This document shows positions 12,702 to 23,575 of a stretch of 64,000 nt of DNA, in pieces. Below the pieces are notes generated by a model. The model was given only the letters and a program-made list of their open reading frames with translations. It was not told the DNA's origin and did not search any database. How positions within the stretch are numbered: position 1 is the stretch's first letter; the number at the start of each line of letters is the position of its first letter. Origin of the DNA: Haematococcus lacustris (Eukaryota; Chlorophyta; Chlorophyceae; Chlamydomonadales; Haematococcaceae); the NCBI GenBank assembly GCA_030144725.1, contig JASKMD010000013.1:6213869-6277868 (forward strand), in the 5' to 3' direction. The position numbers were made by a program, and so were the translations under genes.

Positions 12702-12895
12702 CCAGGTAGCAATGAGCAGCTGGCATCTGGCAGCTCGTTTCGAGCCCTGGCGATGCCATGCTCCGGCACCCAATCAGCTGCTGTTGGGGTTGGACCAGCG
12801 CCTGATGCGACTATGGGCAGATTCTCGTTCGTTTCCGTGTACTCTGCCTTTTTCCGCGTAGGAGCTTCCAAGGGCTGGCTTGTGGCGCATCCCAT
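12509..12895 (-). pseudogene. Second exon 1 fragment of the kinase read into (GGGGC)n
   Basis: Same structure as the copy starting at 11595, but the array continues in register so that the frame ends after a WWW tail at 12509. It has its own copy of the putative promoter upstream. Confidence 0.65.
12555..12701. repeat. (CCCCG)n array 2
   Basis: About 28 pure CCCCG units at the junction of copies 2 and 3. Confidence 0.95.
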
Positions 12896-15742
12896 TGCCT
12901 GAGGCTATTGAGGCATGCTGCCGCCAGCCTCGAGGCGCGTTGGTGATTCGCGACAGGTGCATGCATATGTTTTCGCATTTACGTGATGTACCACATCATG
13001 TAGTAGGATATATAATCTATCACCTATCCCACGTGAGCACACAGCCACAGCTAAACCTACATGGCATCACAGCAATCATGCCATGCCATTGGATGTCAGT
13101 CTTTGTCAGCCGGTGCCACCTAACAGAGAACCTAACCCCGGTAATCAAACAGCGCCGCGTCTCAGCCATGTGGTCTCAATCTATATGTCGCACATTCCCG
13201 GATGGAAGACTAATCTTGTGCAATGGCGCTCAAACTCAGGTGTCCCCAGCTAACAGAAAACCTACCCCTGGTAATCAAAACGACGCCGCGTCTCAGGCAC
13301 GTGGTTTCTGATTATGCTACGCACATCCCCGGGTAGAGCACTCTGTAAGCTACGGGGTGAAGCGTGTTTCATTAAATTCCGTGCATTGTGCTGAGCACAC
13401 TGGCGGCTCAAATCGTAGCATTCAAATTCATGCCTGTTTTGCTCATGCGGGCCTCGCCGCGACTGAACGCCGCGACCGACGTGGCCCAGTGACCCCTGCA
13501 AACAGTCAGGGGCAGTCGCCGCAGTAAAAACGATCCACATGGCATGCCAAACCGATGTAACAGCGCCACTCCACACACGCACGGGAACACACAAGGTTGG
13601 AGCGATACTTCACCCCTGCTGGTCCTGCAGCTGTATACGTCACTGTTCCTGTTGCTACAGTAGTTGCTGGCCCTGCAGCAGCATCTTCAGGCATACCAGC
13701 TGTCACTCTGATGACGAGCACCTTGCCATGCTTCTTGTATGTGCAGCCATGCTTCTTGTATGTGCAGCCATCATATGGCCATGCCCACCCCTGCCGTGCA
13801 CCATGTGCCTACCACCACCACCTCTCAACTTCATAACTCCTCCCCGCCCCACCGTCCCCGCCCGCCCCGCCCCGCCCCGCCCCGCCCCGCCCCGCCCCGC
13901 CCCGCCCCGCCCCGCCCCGCCCCGCCCCGCCCCGCCCCGCCCCGCCCCGCCCCGCCCCGCCCCGCCCCGCCCCGCCCCGCCCCGCCCCGCCCCGCCCCGC
14001 CCCGCCCGCCCCGCCCCGCCCCGCCCCGCCCCGCCCCGCCCCGCCCCGCCCCGCCCCGCCCCGCCCCGCCCCGCCCCGCCCCGCCCCGCCCCGCCCCGCC
14101 CCGCCCCGCCCCGCCCCGCCCCGCCCCGCCCCGCCCCGCCCCGCCCCGCCCCGCCCCGCCCCGCCCCGCCCCGCCCCGCCCCGCCCCGCCCCGCCCCGCC
14201 CCGCCCCGCCCCGCCCCGCCCCGCCCCGCCCCGCCCCGCCCCGCCCCGCCCCGCCCCGCCCCGCCCCGCCCCGCCCCGCCCCGCCCCGCCCCGCCCCGCC
14301 CCGCCCCGCCCCGCCCCGCCCCGCCCCGCCCCGCCCCGCCCCGCCCCGCCCCGCCCCGCCCCGCCCCGCCCCGCCCCGCCCCGCCCCGCCCCGCCCCGCC
14401 CCGCCCCGCCCCGCCCCGCCCCGCCCCGCCCCGCCCCGCCCCGCCCCGCCCCGCCCCGCCCCGCCCCGCCCCGCCCCGCCCCGCCCCGCCCCGCCCCGCC
14501 CCGCCCCGCCCCGCCCCGCCCCGCCCCGCCCCGCCCCGCCCCGCCCCGCCCCGCCCCGCCCCGCCCCGCCCCGCCCGCCCCGCCCCGCCCCGCCCCGCCC
14601 CGCCCCGCCCCGCCCCGCCCCGCCCCGCCCCGCCCCGCCCCGCCCCGCCCCGCCCCGCCCCGCCCCGCCCCGCCCCGCCCCGCCCCGCCCCGCCCCGCCC
14701 CGCCCCCGCCCCGCCCCGCCCCGCCCCGCCCCGCCCCGCCCCGCCCCGCCCCGCCCCGCCCCGCCCCGCCCCGCCCCGCCCCGCCCCGCCCCGCCCCGCC
14801 CCGCCCCGCCCCGCCCCGCCCCGCCCCGCCCCGCCCCGCCCCGCCCCGCCCCGCCCCGCCCCGCCCCGCCCCGCCCCGCCCCGCCCCGCCCCGCCCCGCC
14901 CCGCCCCGCCCCGCCCCGCCCCGCCCCGCCCCGCCCCGCCCCGCCCCGCCCCGCCCCGCCCCGCCCCGCCCCGCCCCGCCCCGCCCCGCCCCGCCCCGCC
15001 CCGCCCCGCCCCGCCCCGCCCCGCCCCGCCCCGCCCCGCCCCGCCCCGCCCCGCCCCGCCCCGCCCCGCCCCGCCCCGCCCCGCCCCGCCCCGCCCCGCC
15101 CCGCCCCGCCCCGCCCCGCCCCGCCCCGCCCCGCCCCGCCCCGCCCCGCCCCGCCCCGCCCCGCCCCGCCCCGCCCCGCCCCGCCCCGCCCCGCCCCGCC
15201 CCGCCCCGCCCCGCCCCGCCCCGCCCCGCCCCGCCCCGCCCCGCCCCGCCCCGCCCCGCCCCGCCCCGCCCCGCCCCGCCCCGCCCCGCCCCGCCCCGCC
15301 CCGCCCCGCCCCGCCCCGCCCCGCCCCGCCCCGCCCCGCCCCGCCCCGCCCCGCCCCGCCCCGCCCCGCCCCGCCCCGCCCCGCCCCGCCCCGCCCCGCC
15401 CCGCCCCGCCCCGCCCCGCCCCGCCCCGCCCCGCCCCGCCCCGCCCCGCCCCGCCCCGCCCCCGCCCCGCCCCGCCCCGCCCCCGCCCCGCCCCGCCCCG
15501 CCCCGCCCCGCCCCGCCCCGCCCCGCCCCGCCCCGCCCCGCCCCGCCCCGCCCCGCCCCGCCCCGCCCCGCCCCGCCCCGCCCCGCCCCGCCCCGCCCCG
15601 CCCCGCCCCGCCCCGCCCCGCCCCGCCCCGCCCCGCCCCGCCCCGCCCCGCCCCGCCCCGCCCCGCCCCGCCCCGCCCCGCCCCGCCCCGCCCCGCCCCG
15701 CCCCGCCCCGCCCCGCCCCGCCCCGCCCCGCCCCGCCCCGCC
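12702..15742. repeat. Tandem unit, copy 3, with greatly expanded array
   Basis: Offset 1300 bp from copy 2 and nearly identical to it over the unique ~1.15 kb. Its terminal (CCCCG)n array has grown to about 1.9 kb. The kinase exon 1 fragment starts at 12895 on the minus strand. Confidence 0.95.
13855..15742. repeat. (CCCCG)n array 3, ~1.9 kb
   Basis: About 375 CCCCG units with only five one-base interruptions (a C lost near 14006 and 14575; a C gained near 14705, 15462 and 15483). The opposite strand is (GGGGC)n. Very long frames across it on both strands are translations of the repeat, not genes. Confidence 0.97.
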
Positions 15743-15919
15743 TCTCCACCTCTCCACCCTCCTCTCCACCTCTCCACGCAGCCTTTTCTGTTGTTACGGG
15801 ATTTCCTCCTGCTTTAGCAGCCCTGCCCCTCTGCTACTGCTATTGCTACTGCTACTGCTAATGCTAATGCTGTTGCGGCATGCTGCATGAGCTGCATTGT
15901 TGCGTTATTGTTCCCTCAG

Positions 15920-16031
15920 GCGAGTGTTGGAGCGCAAGCCGAAGACCTTGTCGGATGCAGACTGGGAGGAGTACGAGAGGTGGATGCGCAAGACCCCACA
16001 GGCCCAGGACCAAAAGTACGACCAGGATTAA
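15920..16031 (+). CDS. Orphan C-terminal exon of an unidentified gene
   Basis: After acceptor ccctcag the frame reads RVLERKPKTLSDADWEEYER then WMRKTPQAQDQKYDQD and stops. The charged, Trp-rich composition looks like real protein. I cannot name it. No upstream partner exon is visible, because the 1.9-kb array and the kinase-derived repeats lie to the left. An alternative is splicing at the internal donor AA/gtacga (16017) to an acceptor near 16123, which stays open to a stop near 16213. It may be the end of a gene disrupted by the repeat expansion, or a transposed fragment. Confidence 0.4.
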
Positions 16032-16793
16032 GAGGCGAGCCAAAGTAGTGGTGAGCCAAAGAGGCATCCTGTCGCACTGTGCCATCTACCTGCTTGTCTC
16101 ACCTACTATTTCATGTCGTACAGGTGCTGGATGGCATCTGGCGCAACGCTGACGTCAATGGCGCACTACATGGGCGCCTATTCATGGCAGTACTACACAC
16201 TCGGAAGCAGATAGGCAACACCTGCCCCTTTCACCTGGCTGGGATGAGTAAACAGGCGGAAACAGGGGTTACAGGGTTGGCGAAAGCAAGGAAGGCGAAA
16301 GGGGAAAGGCGAAAAAGATGCCCCGCATGCCTGCATGGGCCCCCTTACGGCGGAACTTACGTAAGTTACGGATCGGTGAGGCGGAACTTTACGGGTGTGA
16401 CCACGTATTACGGTAAGTAACGTGAGCGTATCCGTAATCCGTATCCCCGTAGTGCACAGCCCTGCTTAAAGTGTGTCTTATCCACAACCAACATCTCACT
16501 GTGTGCCAATACTTTTATCGCTGCAGGTCATCAAAGTCCCGATCCACGGCGTTAAACAATCAACCCCATGCTTCAATAGGCTGGTGGGTTGGCGGTGTAC
16601 TTCAACAAATATCGCCTGCTACAGACGACAGAGTGTCCTGGCCTTGCGTGGCTTATCCACAACCAAGATCTCAGTGTGCTAGTACTGTTATCGCTGCAAG
16701 TCATCAAAGTCCCGATCCACGGTGCAGGAGGTGGTTAGTGCTGTTTGTAATTTTCCAGCTGTCCCTCAATCTGATAATGAACGAAACGGCAAT
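16032..16793. other. Intergenic, with a ~80-bp direct repeat
   Basis: About 16470-16550 and 16645-16725 share ttatccacaaccaa, atctca and gtcatcaaagtcccgatcc. Between 16330 and 16450 lies a tract of short diverged motifs (cggaac, ttacg, cgta). No gene recognised. The 3' flank of BUB3 occupies the right edge. Confidence 0.5.
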
Positions 16794-19700
16794 CTAAACA
16801 GCAGCACGCGTCTTGGGACGCACTTCTTGGTCCGCAACAGGCCGGATATAGATAGCGTCAGGCTCATGCGGTCTGTCGCCCTGCACAAATCCATGTAGCG
16901 GTAAAAGGCAGTAAAACGAAAAGATGGCATGGAAACAAGCACTGGCGTGGCGAGCAGGCTATTGAGTGGTTGCGGAGTTACGAACGTCAGCCCGTCACCC
17001 ACAGCCCACCTGCTCGTATGCATAGCTTGAGGCGACGGCTAGGAACTGCCCGTCCCTGCTAAAGCTCAGTGCGCTCACACTTGTCGGATACCTGCAAGGG
17101 ACAGGCCAGCAGAGGTCTTAATTAAGTGAAGCACTGTAGCCAGGTTGCAGGTGGATAGATGCAGCCCTAGGACAAGCCTGTCTTGGTCTGCACAAGGAGT
17201 ACGCAGTGAGGCATATCACAAGCACAATGAGGTCAACCCACAGCCTGCACATCATTAGCTGCCTGACTACATGACCCCTTGGGATGCACTTGTAGTTGGT
17301 GTTGGCTGTGGTTATAGGCTGTGGCTGGCTGGCTGTGGCTGGCTGCTGCAGGTGCTGCTGCTGCTGTTGTTTACGCTGGTGGTGGTCATGGGTAGTGTTG
17401 TGATGGCAGTGACGACCCAGACTCCCTTCCCACCCACATCCCAACCCACACCCACACCTTGAGATCTGGAACAAGCGCTTCTTGTTTGCCCCGTCCCAAA
17501 TATTCACCACACCATCACCGCCACCAGTAGCAAAGGTGCCGTGGCCGTGGTGGTAGGTGATGGCGTGCACGGGGTGCACCACCTCACCCTTGCCCTCCTC
17601 GACCCGCCGGTGGCACTGCAGTCAAGCAGGGGAGTTGGCAGCAGCAGGGTGTGATGAGCGCAGAGCACCAGCACTAGGCCCCCAGCCGCAGGCTGGCACT
17701 GCTGCTGGCACTGCGTTGGAAGAGCAGTGATGTCCATGCATCCTGCTTTTGTAATAAGCGAGTTACACCAGTCACCATGGGGCCTCCTCAATGAGATGCT
17801 GAGACACAAGCCCAGCTTGCGACTGTGTAGTGGCTTGCAGCTCTGTGGTGAGGAGCTGGTGAGGAGCCAAGGTGTCATTGCCCAAGGTAACCAAGCGCTG
17901 CCACCAGGCAACGCCAGCAGTTGAACGCCATGTGGTGATGGTGAGTGTGACGATTGTTTTGTAGCACAATGACCTGGCCATCACACTTGTGTGCAGCTCT
18001 AGCACCTCATACATTACTGTTCCAGAGTCCAGAATGGCACGTCAGTTTTGGGCTGTGGCTGATTAATCCTAGTGGCCTAGCCCAAGCCTGAGCTGCTGCC
18101 AGGCACGCAACAAGCCTGCCTACCAAATGCACTGCCTCTGCTGCCCCACCCTCCGCCCTGTCCCGCTGGCCTACCCATGTGCACATTCTCAGTCATAGAG
18201 CTGTGATTGCAGCAGCCTGCACAACCAACTATCATCAGGCAAGCTGGAGAGGTCTGCAGCGCTGATGGGAGTTATGAGTTACGAATGATCACGCAACTAG
18301 GCAAACAGGAAACAACTCTGGTGAGGAGGCGGCGATGAGGAGCCGCTGCTGCAGCACCCACTCCCACCTTGAACGCATACTTGCCAGCTTGTGCCTCTGG
18401 CTGCAGGTCCACCACCTCCATCGCCACCCGGCCCTCCACGCTGCCCAGAGCATAGCCGCGACCATCAGGGTAGCAGGCCACTGAGCGGGTCTGGTACTTC
18501 AAGCTGGACTCCCGTTGCTGCTCAGGCTGTCCAAACTCGACCCTGGGCATGCAGGAGGCCCATGAGGCATGGTCAGGGTGCTAGGGTTAGCCCTAACCCT
18601 AACCCTAAGCCTAAGCCATCCCTGAGCCCTGAAACTACCCATACTCACAGCTGGGCAAAGGGAAGGGTGGGGCACATATGATGGCCCCCAAACCTTCGAC
18701 ACAGGATCACACCCCTGGTCCCCTCACACCCCTGGTCCCCTCACACCCCTGGTCCCCTCACACCCCTGGTCCCCTCACACCCCTGGTCCCCTCACACCCC
18801 TGGTCCCCTCACACCCCTGGTCCCCTCACACCCATGGTCCCCTCACACCCCTGGTCCCCTCACACCCCTGGTCCCCTCACACCCCTGGTCCCCTCACACC
18901 CATGGTCCGATCACACCCCTGGTCCCCTCACACCCATGGTCCGATCACACCCCTGGTCCCCTCACACCCATGGTCCGATCACACCCCTGGTCCCCTCACA
19001 CCCATGGTCCGATCACACCCCTGGTCCCCTCACACCCATGGTCCGATCACACCCACACATGACAGTGACGCCGCTGCCAGCAGCCCCAGCCAACCACCCC
19101 ATATGGTGGTCTTAACAGTTGCTCATCAACTGCCCCTACCACCTTGACTGACCCTTGCTGCTTATACAGCAATTGCTCATTGTTGTCTATGGCCAATCCA
19201 TCTCACCGTTGCGCCGTCCGACATCTGAGCCTCAACACTTGACAGACGATTGCTATATTTGCTGCAATTGCTATATCTGAAGAGTTCAAAGAGTTCCGGA
19301 CTTGATGAATCACTGCTTCTGAGACTCAGGACTCAGACAGACAGTAACATCTCGAAGGGTTGGTCGGAGATGCTGAGGGATAGTCCAACAGGTTGGTGCT
19401 GTGACTTCACAGAATGGGCACCAGGGTGCAACTCATGCCACATCTTCTAGATCACACTAGCAAAGGTGTCATGTTCATATATACTGTGATGGATTGTGAC
19501 GATGAGAACACACAGGCACAGGGCTGTGGCTACTGCTACACAGGCTTTGCAGAGCGCATCTGCCATATGGCACCTTGTGGCTGGGTATGCCACCCATGAC
19601 TAAGTCCCACGCAGAATCAGCACCTATAAGCTACCTTCCCAGCTCCCCCTCCCGCTGCCCCTGTTTCTGCCCATGCCCCGCACCCGTGCCACCCCCAACA

Positions 19701-20411
19701 CCCCCAACAACCACGGCAACCACCTCACCTGCCCCAACCGCTGCAACCCCTGTCACCCCGCTCCTCACTTGCGTGTGTCGAAGATGAGAACTTGGCGGCG
19801 TGAGGTGCCCACCACCAGGGTGTTGGCTGCAGAGGACAGCGCAAACACCTTGCCCGGCAGGGGTATGGTCTTCACCAGCGGCTGATGGGAGCGTGGGTCC
19901 CACACCTTGAGGCTCTGTGATCACAAGGCCATGGGCAGCTCACCAGGGGTGGGCCATGGGCAGCAGTGGGCAGTGGGCAGGCCCAGGGGCAGCAGGAAGC
20001 AGGCTCAGGAGCGGTAGGCAGCACGGGTGGTGGGCTGGGGTGTCAAGGGCAGCAGGCAGGGAGGGGGGCAGGCAGAGGTGATGGGGTGGGCGCTACAGCC
20101 CTCGGCCAGCCCACCTGGCCCCAACTGGCACTCGCCTTGCCAGCCTACCTGGTCCCAGCTGCCTGACACCAGCAGGCCCCTGTCCGCCAGGAAGGTTAGC
20201 GCCCTGACAGGCGCCTGGTGTGCCCCCATGGTAGCTGCAGCGCCACTGGGCAGGGCAACCCTGCAGGCAGGTACACTGGCCAACTGGTAAACTGCCCAAC
20301 AGGCCCAGCAGGTAAACTGGGCAACTCCTGGCCGACAGGCAAGGAGGGCAAGCCTGACTAGGCAACTGCATAGTGGGTCATGTGCTATCCTGTTGTAGGC
20401 AACCATGTCAG

Positions 20412-20483
<72 letters not shown>

Positions 20484-21514
20484 CTCTAGGTAGCAAACAG
20501 GCCTGGCGGTAGAGCTGCAAGTCAGAAGCCACATGACAGGGCCAGCAAGCTGACTCCATGGCACCATGGGAAGAAGCAGATGAATCCGGCAGAGCCGGCG
20601 TGCATTAAGGGAGAAGGTTCCGCCTGGGGCGCAGCGTGCTCTCACCACCTAATTTAGCAGCAAAGGGACGTTCCCAATCCCCATCTCTGACCCCTGCTCC
20701 GAGTCTGTAGCTGGTTTTGGCAATGCTGTGTGGGATTATGACCGCATGTCTAAAAGGTAGAGGCACTGTATTGTCAACTGCGATGTCGTGCCATGCCGTG
20801 TGGAGCGGTGCCATGTCAGCCAGCGCATGGAGTAGCTGTGCTGTGGGTAGACAGCAGCAGGGCCATGGCACATTCACATGCTGCCCTGACACTTGGCATG
20901 AACTTGCGATACCCCTGTCGCTGCTCCACTATCGGCTTGTATAAAGGCTTCATGCCCCTGCTGCTGCGACATGGCGGTAGGGCTGCTGTTACTGATGCAC
21001 TGATGCCAGCTTCCCGCATGATGTGTTTACCACTGCCTATGGCGCCTGGGCCCTGGCCTGGGTGGCTCTGGCCTTTGTCAATGGCGAGCCTGGCAGCATT
21101 GGGGGAGGAGCCTATACTGTGCTGAGCTGTGCCCTGTGCGGCAGAGTCTCTCAATGTTAGACAACCAAGTTGACAGTCAGTAGTTGTGCTCTTTGCACCT
21201 GCGCACTTGGCCATTGAGCAGCGCACAGTATGCGGAGCTGTCATCAGGAAAGACAACGTCCAGCACAGGCGAGTTTTGGCCAAAGGTGGCCAAGGCGATG
21301 CCTCCACCCGCTACATCATACACGCGTATTGTCTGCAGTCGCATGCAACCGCGAAGGTGGCGAAGCTCTGCAGCTGGATGTGCTGTAAGGTAAGTCAGGT
21401 ACGCACCTGATCCCAGCTCGAAGCAAGTAACAAGTTTGTTTGCTTGCTAAACTGCAGCTGCGATACTCCATCTTGAGGTGGGTTTGGCAAGGGATTCCCT
21501 AAAACTTGTGCCAT
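16794..21514 (-). CDS. BUB3: Mitotic checkpoint WD40 protein BUB3
   Basis: Eight exons: 21514-21407, 21332-21199, 20260-20149, 19914-19769, 18542-18368, 17615-17458, 17091-17010, 16880-16794; 1002 nt, 333 residues, phases all close. The length matches BUB3 of other eukaryotes. The WD40 blades read [65 protein letters not shown] and [21 protein letters not shown]3-type signatures are [37 protein letters not shown] and the end [15 protein letters not shown]. In the family, BUB3 is a seven-bladed propeller that binds GLEBS motifs of BUB1/BUBR1 at kinetochores and supports the spindle checkpoint. The related RAE1 fits less well because it lacks the [17 protein letters not shown] combination. The start is the first ATG in frame before the blade 1 strand. 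Introns are repeat-rich. Confidence 0.93.
18588..18612. repeat. Short telomere-like (CCCTAA) tract
   Basis: Three CCCTAA units followed by gcctaagcc variants in a BUB3 intron. It is too short to be a telomere and is probably a scar or chance. Confidence 0.6.
18712..19053. repeat. 17-bp minisatellite in a BUB3 intron
   Basis: About 20 copies of cacccctggtcccctca, later alternating with the variant cacccatggtccgatca, inside the intron between BUB3 exons 19914-19769 and 18542-18368. The alternation in the right half shows that a two-unit block was itself amplified. Confidence 0.95.
20410..20484. repeat. (CAGG)n tetranucleotide array
   Basis: About 18 pure units in the second intron of BUB3. 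In the sense orientation of the gene it is (CCTG)n. Confidence 0.95.
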
Positions 21515-22189
21515 CCTTGCGGAAAACAACAGTTTGATTATGGCATGCGTGCGGTCTACCATATTATTTATTTTACCAATAACCGTGCAATTGTCTGTTG
21601 CCATCTGCCCCACGCTTGATGCTGATGGTGTACTGATGGCGCGAGCTCACTAACTCTGAGGGCCACCAAATAGGGAGTGTAACCAGCAGAGGGTCTTGCA
21701 AGAGGCTAATGAAATAAGCGAGACGTCATGACTGCAACACACGCCCCTCCCCCCCCCCCCCCCCCCCTCCTCCCCTTCCTTGCCCTATCGGCCCATGACA
21801 GCACAGCTACCGATCAGGCTACAAAACAAACACAACACATTGCTCCTTAAATCAGCGCTGCATCCCAAAGCCCAGTTTTCATAGCAGTTGTTCTATATGT
21901 ACTACTACTATATGTAAACTACTACTGCTATATGTAAATAGTATAGCGTCATGAAAGATTCACTTGCACTGCAGAGTCATGAGGCGCCTACCCATGCTGC
22001 CATGCAGCTCGAGGCCAACCTAACCCTTTGTGGTCACCCCCTACCTCCTTCCCTGCCCTAGCCCTGCCCCCGGCCCCTCCTAGAGTGGTTCTCCAGCACC
22101 TCCCAGCCCCCTTGTCCCTCACTAGGGCCTCCATTTGAGCCGGATCAGTAGTACCCACTAGCAGCCACTAGCAGCCACTAGCAGCCACT
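21515..22189. other. Intergenic between BUB3 and the Fanzor block
   Basis: Presumed BUB3 promoter side. Contains a poly-C run at about 21750-21768, a small repeat of ctactactgctatatgtaaa near 21900-21940, and three copies of agcagccact near 22159-22189. No coding exon recognised. Confidence 0.5.
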
Positions 22190-22506
22190 ATCTGGATCCG
22201 ACTCAAACAGTGATATTGGGCTGTGTGGAGGAAACCCAGTGCACATGGCACATGAGCCCGCCTACCACCTACACTATTGCCTGACCCGAGGGCTATTGTG
22301 TAGAGTTGGCATGACCTGCATGCACTAATTGTAAGCTGATGACAGCTCAACAAAGGGGACACACATTACTGTGCCTCAGCAGGCTGCTGCTGCTACTGCT
22401 GCTGGGCCTTTAATGGCTTGTCTCGCAGCCGCTTGTAGCCCAGGCCAGGGTACTCTTTGCCCTTGGCTGGCAGAGCTCCCTGGTCTGGCCAGTAGCACAG
22501 CTCCAG
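22190..22506 (-). mobile_element. Fanzor (TnpB-like) fragment A: C-terminal end plus 3' flank
   Basis: Minus-strand frame gives LELCYWPDQGALPAKGKEYP, GLGYKRLRDKP and a Gln run. This matches the C-terminal block shared with fragments B, C and D. Its 3' flank (22195-22345) keeps the family-conserved segment, with ctacac...gtgtag able to pair and then agagttggcatgac. The homology stops at 22506 inside the LELC codons, where it joins unrelated exon sequence. 5'-truncated and non-functional. Confidence 0.7.
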
Positions 22507-22860
22507 CCCGCAGCCGGAGGTGCTCCCGCAGCTTGCGCCTCGTCTTCTTGCACCCGCGCAGCACTGCACCCTCGTGGACCTTGATGACCTGCGGACGAAC
22601 AAAAAACCCATTTTGACAGGGCACAACGCGGGGACACAAACAGTGCGGGGACACATAAGGCGGGGGCGGACCCACACCTGACGTCTGCGCGTGGTCCAGC
22701 CATCCCGACGCTCCTGTCGTTGCTTGCCTTGACGGGAACGAGACGCTGCGAACAGAAGCGACGGGTTATCTCACAGCGCATAGTGAACGTAGCTCACAGT
22801 CGGCTAGGGACACGAACCTTTCTGTTTCTTGTCGCTACCCTTCCGCTTCTTCTTAGGCAT
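22376..22860 (-). CDS. Small basic protein whose 3' exon runs into a Fanzor fragment
   Basis: Three exons (22860-22818, 22745-22678, 22588-22376) close in phase and give 107 residues. They begin MPKKKRKGSDKKQK, a nuclear-localisation-like sequence, then a Gln/Arg-rich segment and VIKVHEGAVLRGCKKTRRKL. After ~70 residues the frame enters Fanzor fragment A in a different frame from the transposon's own and ends at TGA 22378. The 5' part looks like a genuine nucleic-acid-binding or nucleolar protein that has lost its original C-terminus. I cannot name the family. It may be a pseudogene. Confidence 0.4.
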
Positions 22861-23037
22861 CACGCGATGCGCAGTGCGACGGGCGGTGGCCTTTTCAAGC
22901 AATTTGGGTTTCACGGGAGATTCATGGAGGGATGTCAGCATGGGAGCATCAGGGGGTAGATTATTAGTTCAGCCAGAAGCACCTCCCAGCCCTCCCCTTG
23001 GTTCCCCCTTTCACCACCGTCCGCCCACAACTCCAGC

Positions 23038-23172
23038 CATGGCCAACCGGAAGCAGAGCAAGCATATCGTGTTTGAAACATTACAACAGCAGCAGCAACA
23101 ACTCGCCAAAGGCATGCTTACTACTCAATCCCAATGGCAGAGTGGCTGCAGCGAACAAGGCAGAGGCAAATA
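23038..23172 (+). CDS. Possible small ORF, Gln-rich
   Basis: 44 codons starting MANRKQSKHIVFETLQQQQQ, divergent from the basic gene at 22860 with about 180 bp between the two starts. Could be a first exon of something that is interrupted. No family recognised and no splice partner found. Confidence 0.22.
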
Positions 23173-23471
23173 GAGCTGAGGTCAGGCTGTGGTTGTGAAG
23201 TTGGGACGTCACTGAAGATAGTGCAGGTTAAATAGGCAGAGGCGACATGGATTACTGGAGAATTGTGCATCATTCCAGACGCCGCAGCAGTCATGCTGGC
23301 GCTCTGTCAGGCTGAGGGGGGCTGCACATGTGCTGCTGTGAGGCGGCAGCTGCATATGTGACGCCCTGGGTGATGCTCTAGGTACCTGGGCATGGCCGAC
23401 AAGGTTCAGCTGGACTCGCACACGCATAGCATATACGCATATACAACGCATATACATACTCAGGCAGATGT

Positions 23472-23575
23472 TCAGGGGGGCTCCACAACTATATAGTTAT
23501 GGAGCCCCCCTGAGCCTGTATGCAACCTCAGCCTGGAGAGACTACAGTCTCCCCAGGCTGAGGTTGCTTACAGGC
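23472..23575. repeat. Two adjacent near-perfect palindromes
   Basis: 23472-23513 is a 42-bp palindrome with one mismatch; its outer 14-bp arms (tcaggggggctcca) match exactly. 23514-23575 is a 62-bp palindrome with 23-bp outer arms (gcctgta.gcaacctcagcctgg, one mismatch) and an inner gagact-ac-agtctc stem. Together they could fold as two tandem hairpins or a cruciform. Compatible with a miniature transposon, a small-RNA precursor or a transcription-end structure. Confidence 0.85.

Noticed and set aside
13539..15890. Frames of 646-783 codons on both strands across the (CCCCG)n array
   Set aside because: They are translations of a pentamer (APPRP/AGRGG repeats) open in several frames at once; not evidence of a protein.
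18712..19053. CRISPR-like regular repeat
   Set aside because: A 17-bp head-to-tail minisatellite without unique spacers, in a eukaryotic intron.
16794..21514. RAE1/GLE2 as the identity of the WD40 protein
   Set aside because: [21 protein letters not shown] and the [12 protein letters not shown] end fit BUB3 better than RAE1.
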